Positions 25,560-39,830 of a DNA stretch of 64,000 nucleotides are shown here, one piece after another (positions within the stretch are counted from its first letter, which is position 1; the number at the start of each line of letters is the position of its first letter). The translations under genes and the position numbers were made by a program. Source of the DNA: Rhizophagus irregularis (lineage: Eukaryota; Glomeromycota; Glomeromycetes; Glomerales; Glomeraceae); NCBI RefSeq assembly GCF_026210795.1, contig NC_089449.1, positions 434,001 through 498,000 on the forward strand, in the 5' to 3' direction. The notes beneath the pieces are model-generated. The model saw only the letters and a program-made list of their open reading frames with translations. It had not been told where the DNA came from and ran no database searches.

Positions 25560-26826
25560 TTTTATTTATTTATAATTTTTATATTTTTTTCTTTTTTTTT
25601 CTGAAAAAAAAACTGAAAAAAAAAAAAATTTTTTTGAAAAAAAAGGGTGGTTGTAAAAAAGTAATTATTTATATATATATATATTTGATTAAAAAAATGA
25701 ATATCCAATTTTGATATTCATATAACCAAAGTGAGTTTTGCTGTGCCCATGTTAAACTTTATTTCGTGATATATTGGATAGCACAAGTTTACCAACCGGA
25801 TTCGTCGATTACTGCGCCACAATACCCGGTTGCATTACTTGCATTAAACGGTCTACTGTGAGTTCTGTGATACACAAATAAATTTTAGCCCCCTCTTTCA
25901 AATTTTTCTTTTTTTTTACTTTAACGTAGTTCAATTATAATGAATTATTTATTATATATAAAAAAAAACGTGTTACTTTAATCTATCTGATAAAAAAAAA
26001 TTTAAAAAAAATTGCAAATCAAAACAAAATAAGATCAATAAATAAAATTTATCTACAAAAAAATCGTTTAAATAAAGCTCCCTATTTTACACATTTATAA
26101 AGCCGATAATAGTATACTTGTTAGTGTATTTCTTAAATGACTAATTGTACGACAAAAATAAATTTCCCCTTTGAAAGAAAGAATGCCCTTGTATTACTTG
26201 AATTTTTTTTTTTTCATTAATCTAATTTTGCTTTACGCCTGCAACAAAGAGAATTAATATTGTTGGAAAAGGCATACACATTTTGTAATACAATTCGCTT
26301 TCTTACATCATTAGTCTTGGCTATTCTAATCTTCATTAATCTAGATTAATCTAGCCATATTAACTAAACGGTTTTTGCGGTCCCTTTCAAACAGAAACAA
26401 TCCAAAAATAGAGTTTTGTTGTACTAATGTTACACAAGGACAAGGTATACAAGATATAACACAAAGATCGCATCTCTTGATTTCACGTGATTATTATAAT
26501 GTTTATTTTATTCTTTAAATGGGTTTTTTTAAATTTTTTATGTTACAGGGGAATTACAGGATTAAACATAAGCGGCAATCATCATTGATTGTCGCACATT
26601 CCCATATGACGATCATTTCTGTGTGCAGTTTATCAGATAACAAAAGATAAGCTATTTCAAAGCAGATTATACGCGAAAAGGTTCATTAATAGTAATTTAT
26701 TTTTATCGCAGCACATATTTGTTACGCGTGATTTATAATTTTTTATTTTATTTGGATAATATTTATATAAACAAAATATTTAAATAATATATATATAATA
26801 TATATGTGAATATAATATATATATAT
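25560..26826. other. Intergenic, no gene seen
   Basis: Spacer between NMIR copies H and G. The bases just before the start of copy G are an extreme A/T run. A slightly GC-richer patch lies near 25740-25870, without a recognisable gene or RNA. Confidence 0.45.
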
Positions 26827-28181
26827 TTATGTCCTTTTCTTTTCAATAAGCCACTAATATAAAAAAAAAAAATTTTTTAAAAAAAATAAATACCAAATGA
26901 TTCTTAAATAAAAAAATAAATACCATATCATTTTTACTAAATTCATGTTGATGACCAACAACTTCTTGAAATATCGACGGCATAATATCATTCTTATTAT
27001 CGTTATCGTTCTTATCGTTATCATTCTTATCATTCTTATCGTTATTATCGTTATTATTATTGTTATTGTTGTTATTATTGGAAATCGCGAAATTAACATC
27101 ATGACTACGCAATACATAATTAGTAGTCCTTAAATATACTCTATCTCTTGCCTTAAGATAAGACGTTTTATCTGAATGATCAGTCTTAACGAAATTAAAA
27201 ACACTATAAGCAAATTGAGAACAATGTGCTGTAAAAAATAAAAAATTGTAAAAAAAATTTGATAATTAAAAATAATTTTATAAATTTATAAACCATTTTT
27301 TGAATATACAATAATTAAAATAACAAACCTTCTACATATTCTAAATGGCCCGTTGCAGGGGCCATATAAAAGTTACTGAATGATATTTTAGCCTTGGTTT
27401 TATTATGAGTCAAATAAATCTTATCATCATACAAAACTTTTTCTTTTTGAAAATCTTTTTTTTGAGGATCGGGAACTTCACAAGTTAAATACCACCAAGC
27501 ATTTTCATCAAGTATTTTTTCATCAACAAATAACTATAACAGATAATAACAATGATTATCAGCTGTAAAAATACTAATAAATTTTAACAAAAGAAATATA
27601 CTAACCACTTGTCTTTGAGAACCTGTCTCATAATTTATTTGTCTACTAGATAAATATCTTCCCGTTTCAATATGTTTTATTGATATCAAAAATTCAGGTC
27701 CATATTTAATTATTTTTGTACTATCTGCAACTACTTCACTATATATTTTATAAATTTCATCTATTGATGTGACATCAGATGTTCGTCTTGAAAATTCATT
27801 ATTAAAAAATTTATTCGATAAATTTGTTTTCAAAAGTCGACTTTTAATTTCTCGTGGATTAATAATTTCTGTATTTTCACAAAGTAAACGAAAATCAGCA
27901 AGAAATTGTGCAGTATCATCATTTTTATAATCTTCGAATTTCATTTTATCCAATTTTTCTTTACTACAAATTTTAAATATATCAAAAGTAGGATGAGCCT
28001 TAAGTATCTCAATAAGGTCATCAAGAGTTTTAGGTTCAGTTTTAAGATTAATTGTAATATTTAATTTACATAATTGTAAAATTTCTTTTTCTTCCTTAAT
28101 TTTATGAATTAAACATTTCGTCCAAACATATTTTACCCATTCATCGGGATGAATAGTTGCATTATATTTAATTATATCCAT
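26827..28181 (-). CDS. NMIR protein copy H
   Basis: Four exons (28181-27606, 27533-27329, 27228-26924, 26853-26827) give 370 residues, the longest copy. The N-domain opens YNATIHPDEWVKYVW. MIR 1 has SIKHIETGRYLSSRQINYET. MIR 2 has IYLTHNKTKAKISFSNFY. MIR 3 has YVLRSHDVNFAIS, then an Asn/Asp/Lys run of about 30 residues made of simple codon repeats, then FQEVVGHQHEFSKNDM. The last exon codes for WLIEKKRT. A short duplication in the last intron (near 26885-26935) places a second donor-like site beyond the one used here. The protein is close to copy G but clearly separate. Confidence 0.75.
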
Positions 28182-28602
28182 ATTTTAAAATAAACAAAAA
28201 ATTGAATGACAAAAAAAAAAAATTGTACGTTCCATTTTGTTTATATAATTATTGAATTCAAATGAATTCCCAGTCTGGAAAATTGTATAAGCTGACAAAA
28301 TATTTGGTAAATAGTAACACAGTGAACAATGCTGCGGTTACACGTAATTATAAGCATATATGAATGAGTTGGTTTTGAGAATGGCAAAATCATGTATGAA
28401 ACAATCATTTTCAATATATATTAATTTGTAAATATAAGTTGATATCCGGTAATAATCGCCCATTAATTAATTATCTGACAATCCGGTACTTTTTTTTTTC
28501 TCATTATTTTTTTCATTCGAATATAAATACCGCGTAACAAAATTAAAAATATACGCTGGATAACGAAATTTATTTAAAAAGAATTTGTAAAATTATTATA
28601 TC

Positions 28603-29965
28603 CTATGTACAGTAATCATTTCTTTCGATAATCCACTAAAAAAATAAATTATTTTTAAATATATATAGCATATACAGCAATTAAAATTAATTTAAATATA
28701 AATAGATACAACATACCCTATAAAAAAAAATTCTGGAAAAAACTCCGATAAATGATCACTTTTTTAGCTTTTATTCCGAAAGAAACTCAGACACGTGATC
28801 ATTTTTCTGAAAAATTTTTTATAGGGCATATACAGAAATTGAAATAAATAAATAAATAATTATAATTAATTAAATAATAAATACCTCATCATCTTTACCC
28901 ACTTTTTCATTATGTCCGACAACTTCTTGAAGTGTAACCGTTTTATTGCCTTTCTTCAATTTTAAAAATGGCATCTTGGCTTCGTAATACATAACCTGTT
29001 TCAGTCTTTACATAAACCTTATCTTGATCTTTTACGTAAGATGCCTCATCATTTTCATCTGATTCATCAAACTTAATGAAATCCAAGCAAATTGAAAACA
29101 ATGTACTATAAATTAAAAAAATATATATTAGCATTTATTATTTAATGAATTTATAAATATAAATTTGTACCACCTTCTGCATAATTCGTCACAGGCGATT
29201 TATAAAAATCACTTACTGATATAGTCGCCCCTTGTTCTTTTATGCGTCAAATAAAACTTATCATCATATAAAACTTTATTTTCTTGATAAAGGTCTTTTT
29301 GAGTGTGTTTTACTAATGTTGGATTCATGTTGCATTTTTTCACCAGCATATATCTGAAACAAAATATAATTATAAATTTGCTTATTAAATATATTAATTT
29401 TTAAAAAAAAGAAAACTCACTAACCACTTGTCTTTTAGAACCGGTTTCATATTTTATTTCATAACTAGATAAGTATCTTCCGTTTTAACATTATGACAAT
29501 CAGATCTATATTCAATTTTTGAACTACTATGTATATAACATCGCTGCATATTATAAAAATTTTATCTATTGATTTAACTTCGGAAACTCGGTTTGGAAAT
29601 TCATTTGAAAGAATTCATTCGATTTATTTGTTCTTGAGAGACGAGTTTTAACTTCATGTAGATCGGTAATTTCTGCCACAATGCAATCGGAAGAAATTTA
29701 ACAACAGTATTTACCATCAAATTTCATTAGATCAATTTTTCTTTGATACTATTTTTATATATTTCAAAAGAAGAATGGTTTTAAGAGCCTTTATAAGTTC
29801 ATTAAAAATATTAATAGGTTTATTGATAACTATCCAAGAATTAATGTGTAATTTACATAAAATTAAAATATCTTTTTCATGTCTAATATTCATATTATTA
29901 ACTAAAAGCTATTGTTCAAAACATTCTTTAGGATGAACGGTTGCATCATACTTTGTCATATTCAT
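28603..29965 (-). pseudogene. NMIR family copy I, broken
   Basis: A decayed minus-strand copy of the G/H type. The start region lies at 29965 and the first MIR near 29440-29500. The second MIR lies near 29200-29340 and the third at 28890-29100 (with LRSQDAIFKIEE). A TGG-led last exon lies at about 28603-28635. The frame is broken in several places. Its last intron is unusually long because it holds a MITE at 28726-28826. Confidence 0.75.
28726..28826. mobile_element. Small MITE-like element in the last intron of NMIR copy I
   Basis: A 101-base segment begins CCCTATAAAAAAAAATTCTG and ends TTCTGAAAAATTTTTTATAGGG, so its ends are inverted repeats of about 20 bases with small mismatches. CATA stands directly outside both ends and may be the target-site duplication. 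A longer similarity between the two flanks (GCATATACAG...) makes a local duplication an alternative. It codes for nothing. Confidence 0.6.
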
Positions 29966-30799
29966 ATCTTAAAAAAAAAAAATAATAGATAAAGTTTATT
30001 TTAAAAAAAAAGGCATTTATTTATTTATACAATAATTATTGAATTCAATGATATTCCCAGTCCGGTAATTTTATAAGAATGTATAATAATAACGAAAATG
30101 AAAATATTATTTGTAAATAGTGAAACGTACAATGCTGCGGACATCAAATTTTAGAAATGAGTGATGTCAATTGTTTATAGTATAGTAGTATAAACACTCC
30201 AAAGTTACACTAGTACGGAACTTTAATAATCCTGTATCTTGTATTTATTATTAATAATAAATAAAAATTCATTCGTCTTTTTATCCGGATAATTTAGCTA
30301 ATATTGGCTAAATCCTGATACTAAATGCATAGTTTATTTTTTAATATAAAATGTAAAATGGATATAGCAATAATAAATAGTATGTATGATATATTATTTT
30401 AATTTACTTATTTTGGATCAAACATTTTATTTTGGAGTTGAATTTATCATGTTTTCCGTTACATTAATTAAAGGAGTAAAAAACAATAACTGCGTTTGAT
30501 TGAATTTGATATAGTATTAATGTGAATTTATTATAAAATGATTTAAAATGAAACGCCAGATCTTACAGAAAAAATTATATAATACAAATAATATGTAATA
30601 ATAAGAACTACTAATCCAACATTTAAGTATATATGATTATGTAAAATAGTGAACGCTACCGTTCGTACACCGACTCTGGTCATATGATAATACTTATGGA
30701 TGGTTCATAGTTTGTAGATAGTTCTGGGAACGGCAAATCTGTAAAAATTCCTACAAATCAATAAGCTCGTAGAATATATTAAGTAAAAGTATTACTGAT

Positions 30800-31065
30800 T
30801 AGTATATTAATGATTTCCGCTTTACTATAAAGCGAACGGATAATATTATCATCAATAACCTTTGAAATCTTGTTTACAACCGCATTTATTTAGATGAACT
30901 TTAAGAACCTCTAAAAATTCATTAAGGGTATTTGTTTCATTGTGAAAGATCAATACTTAATTATATTATTTGCAGAATCTCTTTTTTTCATGTTTTGATT
31001 TTTTTTTAAAAATCGAATATTTATTTGAACAATCAAGATGAGCGCTTCCATAATATTGTGGATAT
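30800..31065 (-). pseudogene. NMIR family copy J, N-domain remnant
   Basis: A ruin of the first exon only. Words matching the family start (reverse strand of GCTTCCATAATATTGTGG near 31045) and the TTTCCGCTTTA...CGAACGG block near 30810-30840 keep family order. No MIR segment remains. It is the most decayed member at the far end of the G-H-I-J tandem array. Confidence 0.5.
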
Positions 31066-34000
31066 CACAAAAGTAAAAGTAAAAGTAAATTGTAAGAGAA
31101 TTTAAATTCCGGTCTGACAACTTGTATAGTAGTAGTGTTTGTTATGTTACACATTGCTAAATATCATCATACTCTACTTATAACGCTAACACCCGACCAT
31201 CCTTTCTGTAATACCAGTAATATAAATGGTGTGAACTACCAGAAAATATTACGTTAGTACACTATACACAAGTAACACGAGTATTTGTAAACCGGAGATA
31301 ATCTACAATACATCATTGTAAATATAATCTAATTCCTTATATTAATTAACAAAGAAAAACGTGGGTCAATAAAGTGATTGATGTAAATATTTGTTCTTTT
31401 ATTACCTAATAAACTTCCGAACATCCACGCTTTTTGGATGTAGATCTAATCTTCTATGTCATATTTCCAAACATATCACTCACACGTACTGTACTTTCTC
31501 TCAAATAAAAACAAGTATACTTGCATCAAACATTCGAATCCGCGGGCTGAATAAATTTACGAAACGCACTTTCTCCTCTGTTTAGTAGCAACTCAGTTTG
31601 CTCAACGGGTAAGTTTTAATTGGCATTGGACAAACATACCAAAAAATGAAGCTAGTAAGGCTAAATTCGTAAGAGTGTGTTCTGGACTCGTTGGATTAGC
31701 TGAGGATATTTTGTATGTTACTTGCTGATTTCATAATTTTTTTTTAGTTTGATATATAATACAATATTGCCGTTTTTAAAAAATTTCTCGTTTAATTTCG
31801 ATAAACACTCTACTCTTTGACCTTGAAATTACACTTTAGATCAACGTTTCGTAGTCTAATACTTACTTGAAAGAATTTGAAAGGGTTGAAAGGTTTGCGG
31901 GTTTGATTTGATATCTTAATAATTTCCACCCAATTAGATTTAACTATGATTGATAAAAGTGCTAGATCACTTTTAATAAAAATAACCTGACATTCCGACA
32001 TTCCAAACCAATAAGGCGATAAATAAGAAAGGATTTATAGAACAACATGAAAGTATCCACTATGGTGACTATGCATAATAAAGGAATTTTTTCTTTTTTT
32101 TTACCGTTAAGCCTCATTGATAAACGGTACAATTTATAAATAATTGATCCGAAATTCCGAATGATCCGCTGTAATGGAAAGTACTTGTTTGTTATCCAAG
32201 AAAGGAAAAACTGAGTATTTTACAAAATAAAATTACATAATACCGTGGTATTTAGGGGATAATAGGGGAATAGTAAACATTATTATTCCGTAAAGAGATT
32301 CCAAAATTCTTTTTTATATAAATAATATATCATACAGCCATAAATTCATTCACGATTACAACATATCGTAGTCATAAATAATAATGACGCCTAATTGATG
32401 TTTTTTTATTTATTATTAAAATAAATTTTCACACTAGAAAAATACCAAAAGATTCAAATGATATTTTTTCATTCAACCATTCGGATATAAAGAAAAAATA
32501 TTAATCCGAACTTCATCTACCATCTATCCAGTAAATAAAAATCGATAAAAAATTATATACAGTATAAAAAAAATCCGATAAAATATGGATGTTCTGCGGT
32601 ACCCCTATAAGGAGAAATATGTAAGTTGTTCGGTTTCAATTTACCGAAAATTCAACACGTTTGCAGTTGGCAAATTTTTTAAATAAATATAACGTCTTTT
32701 GATCACGCACCATAGGTAAAGTTATCTCCATCAACTTCAGTTGGTAGAATGTGTATTTTTTAAAAAGTTGAAAAGTCCATTAATATCGGTTGATCCGAAA
32801 ACTCAAAAAGGTCAAAAGGTAAATGTACACATACAAGTATCCTAATATTTTAGGCTATGGCCAAAAAATTCGCGTCTGAAATTTGAATTTTACTATTTCT
32901 GAAGTGAAAAACATACTGATAAATTATGAAGTTATAAAATTAGGAAATTACTTTAATCATTATAAATTCTTCTAATACATACAATTTTTATCTGAGAAAA
33001 GCTTAAAAGTCTTTTCATGACCCAATTCTAATTGTGACTTTGAAGAGCTTTATTTTTACGTTACAAAACAAATAATTGAGTACTTTGAAAATACAGAAAA
33101 TGTACTGCGCATTATATAGAAAAATTTCTTATCATATTAAATATGTAATAAACTTTCACTTGTCTAATATAACATTTAGGGATGTCAAATTTCATAAATT
33201 AATACGCATCATGCTCAACATCAACAATCAAAAGGTTCACAAACTCGTCGTAAGTTCCCACATAATCGTAGCAACGTCTTTAAGTATTTCTGGTGCAATA
33301 TAATTATATAAGTATAAGGTATACTCCATAAACCCTATTATCTGAAAAGCGTCATTTGCAGGTTGTGTGGAAATCTTAAGTCTCTAAATTCCAATATGTT
33401 AATAATAACTTATTTCCTCTAGGAATATCTAATTATTATCACGAATATTTATTAAGAAAAATTAGTACTAGTTTAATAACTTAATATATTAAAAATATAG
33501 GTACTCGAACGAAATTCTTAGTGAAATATATAATTTTTCATCCCATGTAATAATATTCATCTTATCCTATGTAATACCGTAACAGCGTATATTTTGTTAC
33601 AATAATAAAGTCAAAGTATATTAATAATATCGAGAATACAGAAAGTACCTCATTTAGAAAATATTTTAATCATGTAATTATAGCAACGCCAGACCAAGTT
33701 GCCTTATATAAAATACTAATTCCTTCTACTAGAATCCACTTTATTCCTTACTTTTTATAACTTTTTGTTGTCTCATCTGTCTTCAAATACTGTATAAAGA
33801 GAAATCAACATATTAACAAAATTGAAACTTTTCACTAACTCTAAGTTTAAAGCCAGTAGCCCAGTACGTATCATGATTACAAATTCGTTGATATTCATTT
33901 TAAATCATTAATTTCGTTATTTTCGGTTTCTCATTTAATCAAAATTTTAATTTCTTTTATTTTAAATCTTCCGATTCATACCTCCACGGCTCCGCGTGAT

Positions 34001-34743
34001 TGGTCAATTTCAGGATTTTTGCACTTTTTTTTTTATAGAAATAATTAATTCCTTTATTATTCACAAACTGAAGGCTTTTTAGTTAAAAAGAATTCGGTAT
34101 CGTATATGATTGTTAAATATTCTATTGTTAAATTTCATTATAATTTAAATTTCTTCTATTCATCTCGATTGTACCAGTATAAATTTAAATTTAAGATCAT
34201 CGTATCAAAATCGATTTTGGTCAAAGATATAAAATTTTAACGCAAATCGTGTGGATGTACAGATATCATATAACTTTTCAACGAAATATAAACGTCAGAA
34301 AAAAAGCAAGAAAATAATCAATTTGTTAAGTACAATTTTGTACATGGTTAATTTAAGCTAGTTAAATTTATTTTATGTATAAAGAATATCCTTTCAAATT
34401 GTAGTTTAAGAGATATTATTATGCAACCTATTAAGATCATGGCAGACCGTTATTTTTAGGGTGGGATAAATTATTAATTATTAATTATTTAATATTAAAC
34501 TTTTTTTATAAAAAATGTTAAAATTAGGCATGATCTTGAGTGGCATGCATAATAACAATGTTATTGAATAGGAGGGTAACATATCATTCACCCCTACGAC
34601 CCTACGTGGTGAGTGACTGGTGACCGATATTTTTACCCCACAAATAACCATAAATTGCAATGACTATTAACGCGTTGATTAAAAATTCAGTATCAACTCC
34701 TAACTGAATCACTTTATTAAGAATATATTTTGAATTATATTAT
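31066..34743. other. Long intergenic stretch, one doubtful gene trace
   Basis: About 3.7 kb with no firm gene. At 31500-31585 an open stretch rich in Lys, Arg, Ser and Thr (IRIRGLNKFTKRTFSSV) looks like a mitochondrial presequence. It is followed across a possible junction by an open stretch at about 31590-31727 (FNWHWTNIPKNEASKAKFVR). No ATG leads the frame and I do not recognise the product, so this is at most a gene trace. The rest is AT-rich spacer. Confidence 0.35.
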
Positions 34744-37051
34744 TTATATCCCACCACCACTGAATCCGCCGCCATCACCACCACTATCCACCACCACCAC
34801 ATCCACCACTGAATCCACCACCACCACACCCACTACCATTACCGATTCGGCGATTCCACTACTGAATCCACCACCACCACACCGGGCACACCCACCACCA
34901 TTACCGAATCCATTATTGAATCTGCCACCACCATCACACCCACCATGATTACCGAATCCATTATTGAATCTGCCACCACCACCACACCCACCACCATTAC
35001 CGATTCCATTATTGAATCCGCCACCACCACCACACCCACCACCGTTACCGATTCCACCATCATTACCAAATCCACTACTGAATCCGCCACCACCATCACA
35101 CCCACCATCATTACCAAATCCACTATTGAATCCGCATCCTCCTCCACATGAATTCCATGCACTTCTAACTGCAGATGCTAGTATGAAAAAAGAAAATTAT
35201 TTTAATTATTGTTTTAAATAATAAGTGAAAAACAAGAGTTTTTTTACATGAAATGAGATATGTGTTCCCGCTGATTCCACACGCTCCAGAGTACTTAGAT
35301 GGGCTACAAATGATGAAAATTTTAGATTTAATTAAATCATAAAGCTTTACGAAATTCAAAACTTGTAACTCACCTGGTTGTGTCCTTTTCTTTTCCTTTT
35401 TTAAGGTTCCAAAACTTTTCGTTGGTCTCGTTGGAACACATCTTTGGTAGTTGCCTTTTGTACTTTTTTAATTTATAAAGAACCGAAAAACCATAAGGTG
35501 GCACGACAATGGACATGATCTTTTTTTTTTGTAGATAACCAATACTTTGACGGATTCATATGCATGCACGGTTCATGATATTTCTTATACCAAGATCGTG
35601 CCGTAGTTGCAAATCCATCTGACAACGTTCTCTTAGCTAGCGTATCGCCATGATTAATGATTCGTCCTATATGCTTTTGGGTGAACGCGCGGTAAAGTGA
35701 TGCGTGAATTTGATGTGTATGCCAACCCAAGTCAATATCAAGAGTGGGCACAAGTAAAATATTTGGGTGAATTTATGATATCGTATGGTAGTAGCATTTT
35801 ATTGGACCTCCATACAGTTGATCCATTCATTATTAACCATCTTTTCAGTGAAATCACGTTGTCGTTGTACAGCGCTAATTAAATCAATTGAGAATGGAAA
35901 TGGAATACCGGCATAAACAAATACAGCTCGTCGGACAATGTTTTTCCACGTAATTCTAAACTGTCGTGCTCTTTTCAATTCGATTATCTGGAAATTAAGT
36001 TTTCGATAATATGTTTTCCATTTGCACTGATTCCAATTTTTCGATTCGGAATCAGTAAGATTTCGAATGTGAAAGCTGGTAGTGGTGAATAATAATAGGC
36101 AAGAATTATTAGTTGCAAGTGCTTCTGAAAATGAGTCGTCATTTAGATCAACCAAAGTACCACTAAATAAAATAAATATTAATTAAAGTAAATCGAGGAC
36201 GAGGACCATAAGCTTGTATCTTATATCTGCCCGATAAAATGAGTTCCGTCTTTATTCCAAGCACTAATATCATCAATAAATCGTTTTGCACTTAAAGTTT
36301 CTATGGAATATGGTCATTACATTCCAGGCATTTTTCATCTGTATTATCATTCTTTATCAAATTTACATAATTCGACCTATATCTTAATATAGAGATATTA
36401 ATTGGAAATGAACAACTATATAGAATCAGGAATCAAATATCTCCTTACCATGAAATTTGTACTTCTTTTTACACCAAGGACAATTTATTTTGAAATCAGA
36501 ACTATCATTTGGATCAAGAACCCATGATTGTTTTGTCCTTTCAACCCATATGCTTTCAGATACAATTGCTGCCGCTTTTTCCCAAATATCGTGCCATATC
36601 AATAGAATAAATGATATTTCATTAAAGTGAGTATCAAATAATAAAAAGAGAAACACTTACAGGAAAATCTGGAAAATTTTGTTGTGGATCATGCATATCT
36701 TTCATAATATCGTAATGGCGATAGCAAATGTGAATGCCAGATATAACAAACGTCTAAGGTTTAAGAATTTATTATGTCAAGAACTAAGTCGACGAAAAAA
36801 ATATTGATAACTACTTTTCACCTATTGGCGGAATTGGCACCGTTTCCTCATTAAACTTTAACTACCAAGCAAATTTAACCATAAAATATAACGTTCTTGC
36901 GGTAACAGATCTCATATCAATCAGTTCATCTGATTGTTGTTAAGAGTGCTAAATGCGCGTGTAACATAGCAGGATTTACAGCTCCATCAATGTTAACGGG
37001 TTGAGTGTCATCTTCACTTGTATTATGTGTAAAAAGTGGTTCTTCAGTCAT
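34744..37051 (-). pseudogene. Glycine-rich-domain protein (DUF1399/GRDP type), decayed
   Basis: Pieces of one protein lie in the right order on the minus strand. The N-terminal start is at 37051. A first WHSHLLSPLRYYE-type motif lies near 36700-36745. A zinc-finger-like pair (INCPWC near 36465, then CLEC near 36335) follows. Next come a helical part with PFPFSIDLISAVQRQRDF (about 35865-35905), the second signature PTLDIDLGWHTHQIHASLYR (about 35690-35750), and a Gly/Asn/Phe-rich tail of repeated GGGCGGGGGF-like units at 34744-35140. GRDP proteins of fungi and plants share this plan. The frame is interrupted in at least three places, one intron would need a GC donor, and an 8-base insertion shifts the tail. 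I judge it a pseudogene of the host. Confidence 0.75.
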
Positions 37052-37861
37052 TGCAAAATTTTTTACGAATATTTGAATGTGCGTGAGAGTTAGTATTTAT
37101 TTTTTGCAAAATAATCTAACCCGTCTTTCGAAAGGCATATACCTACTAATAATAAACTAAGGGTGATGATAATGATGTATTCCTCGTGACCTCTTCTCGT
37201 TTGAACGATGATTGCTTAAAATGGTGAAATATTAAAGTATTGTTAGTTATATATATGATATATTGCTTTTTATACAAACATTTTAGAGAAAAATCACTAG
37301 TTTCATTCATAATTGTGTATAATATTTATATTTTAGTGTTTTTAATTAGAAATCACATTTTTATCATTCTAACCTGCTTAACCTATATAATGTCAATATG
37401 ATGATTTATAAGTTGCAACTGACGTCGTCATGCATTTGGCGTAACAACTAATGGCGAATTAAATTTATTTTTATTATCAGTACCGAGATGATAAGGACAT
37501 TTATAATCATGTGACAATTGTGATTAAAGATTAGGTTGTAATCTTCCGGTCATATCAGATTAAAAGATCATTTAGATCAGTCCAATGATCATCAATTGGA
37601 TTTTTTTTATTAAAGTATAATCAGTCTATAAAGTATAATCAATCTATTAGCAAAATTTTGGGATGTATGAAAAATTTGCAACTTGCGCTAACTTATAAAT
37701 TTTATTCATTTAATCAAAGGACGTTACTAAAAAATATCTAAAAAATTTACTTATTCTTTATGATCATCAAAGAAGCAATCGCTCTAATCTAATATGCCAT
37801 AAGCCCATAACATTAAACGGTGCCATTTAGAAAAACTAATATATATAAAAACAATAAGATT

Positions 37862-38599
37862 TATGAACTAGATCACCAGGTTCAATTTGTGGATCTAATT
37901 CTAATTCCCAACATAGTAGTTTAAGAGATTTAACGTCCTCAAACTGTCGAGCATTTTGTTTAGGTGCATTGGCAGGGATGGAAATTCCGTTTTTTTCACT
38001 ATACTCATCGCAATTGATTCTGGGAGTAGGAGGCGGGCTTTCCTTCCCGGTCTTTACTTTATTGCTGGATAACCCTTAAACATATTTCCAACATTTCGTT
38101 TATTTTTATTGGCAGAGGGTCGTCCTCCGGTTCCTTAAAAATTTAAGTCATAAGAGTTTGATTTTATTGATCAAGTAGAAAATTAATAGGTTTACCAATT
38201 GATCTTTGTCTAGTAACCACCAACTTTTAGATCGGTTATCTCATATTAATATGTATTAGCATAATAATAAAATATTGGATAGTAACGGGAGTTTATTATA
38301 AAAATTGCATGAACGGTCCCGTAAAACCGATAATATTATTATTGGATGATTTAACCTATATAATAGTCTAATGCGGCACGTAAACTGATCTTATACTTGT
38401 AGTATGCTAGAAGTTTAATGGATAAAATTCAAAATTTAAATACCTAAAATTTCGTCCTCTTCAAATGGTTCTCCGGCTTCTTCCCACTCTTTTAATGCAG
38501 TTAAATTAAAAGGTTTCTTGAAAGATTCCTTCATTTCAGGTTTTTGTAATAATTCTAAAGCTCTTTGGTTTCAGTTCGTAAAGCTTGTAGTTCATTCAT
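37862..38599 (-). pseudogene. Decayed gene of unknown family
   Basis: Minus-strand coding traces run from an ATG at 38599 (MNELQALRTE) through a Lys/Glu-rich part (KPEMKESFKKPFNLTALKEW, WEEAGEPFEEDEI), an AT-hook-like TGGRPSANKNKRN, a PPPTPRINCDEYSEKNG part, and NARQFEDVKSLKLLCWELEL. The frame changes several times with no plausible introns, so this is a relic. I do not recognise the family. It lies directly upstream, in the transcription sense, of the decayed glycine-rich-domain gene. Confidence 0.5.
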
Positions 38600-38959
38600 A
38601 TTAATAAGATTTTTTTTTTCGCGTTAGAAATTCTCCGTATATGAGTTTATCATGTGACGTACTCCCAACTCAAAAAAATTTTTTTTTTCAACCGTATAAC
38701 ACAAAAAAAATTTTTTAATTTATTAAAGTGATTTTTCAAATTTAATTAATTTTGTAGAATTCATATTTAAGTTTATGAGATTTTAAAAAATTTACCAATT
38801 TTAAATTAAATAATGATTTCAATAGCATATCAAAGAAATTCTAATTTTCTTTTTTACCACTTTAATAAAAAAAAATATATTTAAATTCAATAAACATCAT
38901 TATTCTACTGTTTTATTATTAATTTTGTACTGAGTGTTCATGGTATTTGCTTTGAGTTT

Positions 38960-39090
38960 TATAGTAGTGCCGCAACATTTTTTGTATATTATTATAAAAA
39001 AATGTAGCGAAAACGTTCTTTCATAATAAAATATCAAAAAAAATGTTGTGAAACGTTTTTTTTAATATATTATTATGAAAAAACGTTACA
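38960..39090. repeat. Two successive AT-rich hairpins
   Basis: ACATTTTTTGTA...ATAAAAAAATGT near 38977-39004 and AACGTTTTTTTTAAT...ATGAAAAAACGTT near 39051-39087 are each self-complementary. They may be remnants of a small inverted-repeat element. The surrounding 38600-39700 holds no gene that I can see. Confidence 0.4.
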
Positions 39091-39830
39091 ACCAGACCCC
39101 GACCAGAGGTAGGTCATGAATTTGATAACCAGACCTGAAAGTTATAAAGAAAATGTTTTGGCATTTTTTCTTGAAAATTTATATATAAAAATGCCGAAAC
39201 TTTTTATATTCAAATTATTAATGGATTCTTAGTGGTTGTGAAATTTCTTGTAATTATTGTCATCACAAAATAAATACAGTACTAAATCCTCACTTAAATA
39301 CGTCCTATTTCTGAAAAAAAGCTAGTTAAGGTGTGATTCTTGTGTGATTTGCAAATTTATAAGTGTTCATAAAATGATAACTGCAAATAACGAGTTTTTT
39401 TGGTTTCACAAAAACATAAAACGTTAGGTGACGAATAAAGAATTGTGGCACAGCTATTTTGTGCGTTCAATTTCATTTTTCTTAAAGTATCAAAATATTT
39501 CGCGAAAAAGCGTGTATTGTGGCCAACAAAACGTTTTTGTTATGAACATACTAAGTATTATCGTAAAAATTCATGAATAAATTATAATTTTATACAATTT
39601 AACGTAATTCTAATTTAAAGAAAAAATTATTATTACTTTACATATATAATATTATTAAAAAAAAACTTCCCCTATAATTATTTAAAAAACTTTGCTTAAT
39701 TAACTTCAAATAAAAAATTCTTAATCATCATTGTTTCTTTTCCCTGTAAATAAATAATAAGAAAACTATGAATATGCAAAAATATCATCAGTTATGATAA
39801 TATCATTAAAAAAAACTCACTGGCGACTAA

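Noticed and set aside
34839-35162. Overlapping frames coding Val/Met- or Pro/Thr-rich proteins
   Set aside because: They are other-frame readings of the glycine-rich repeat of the DUF1399 gene.
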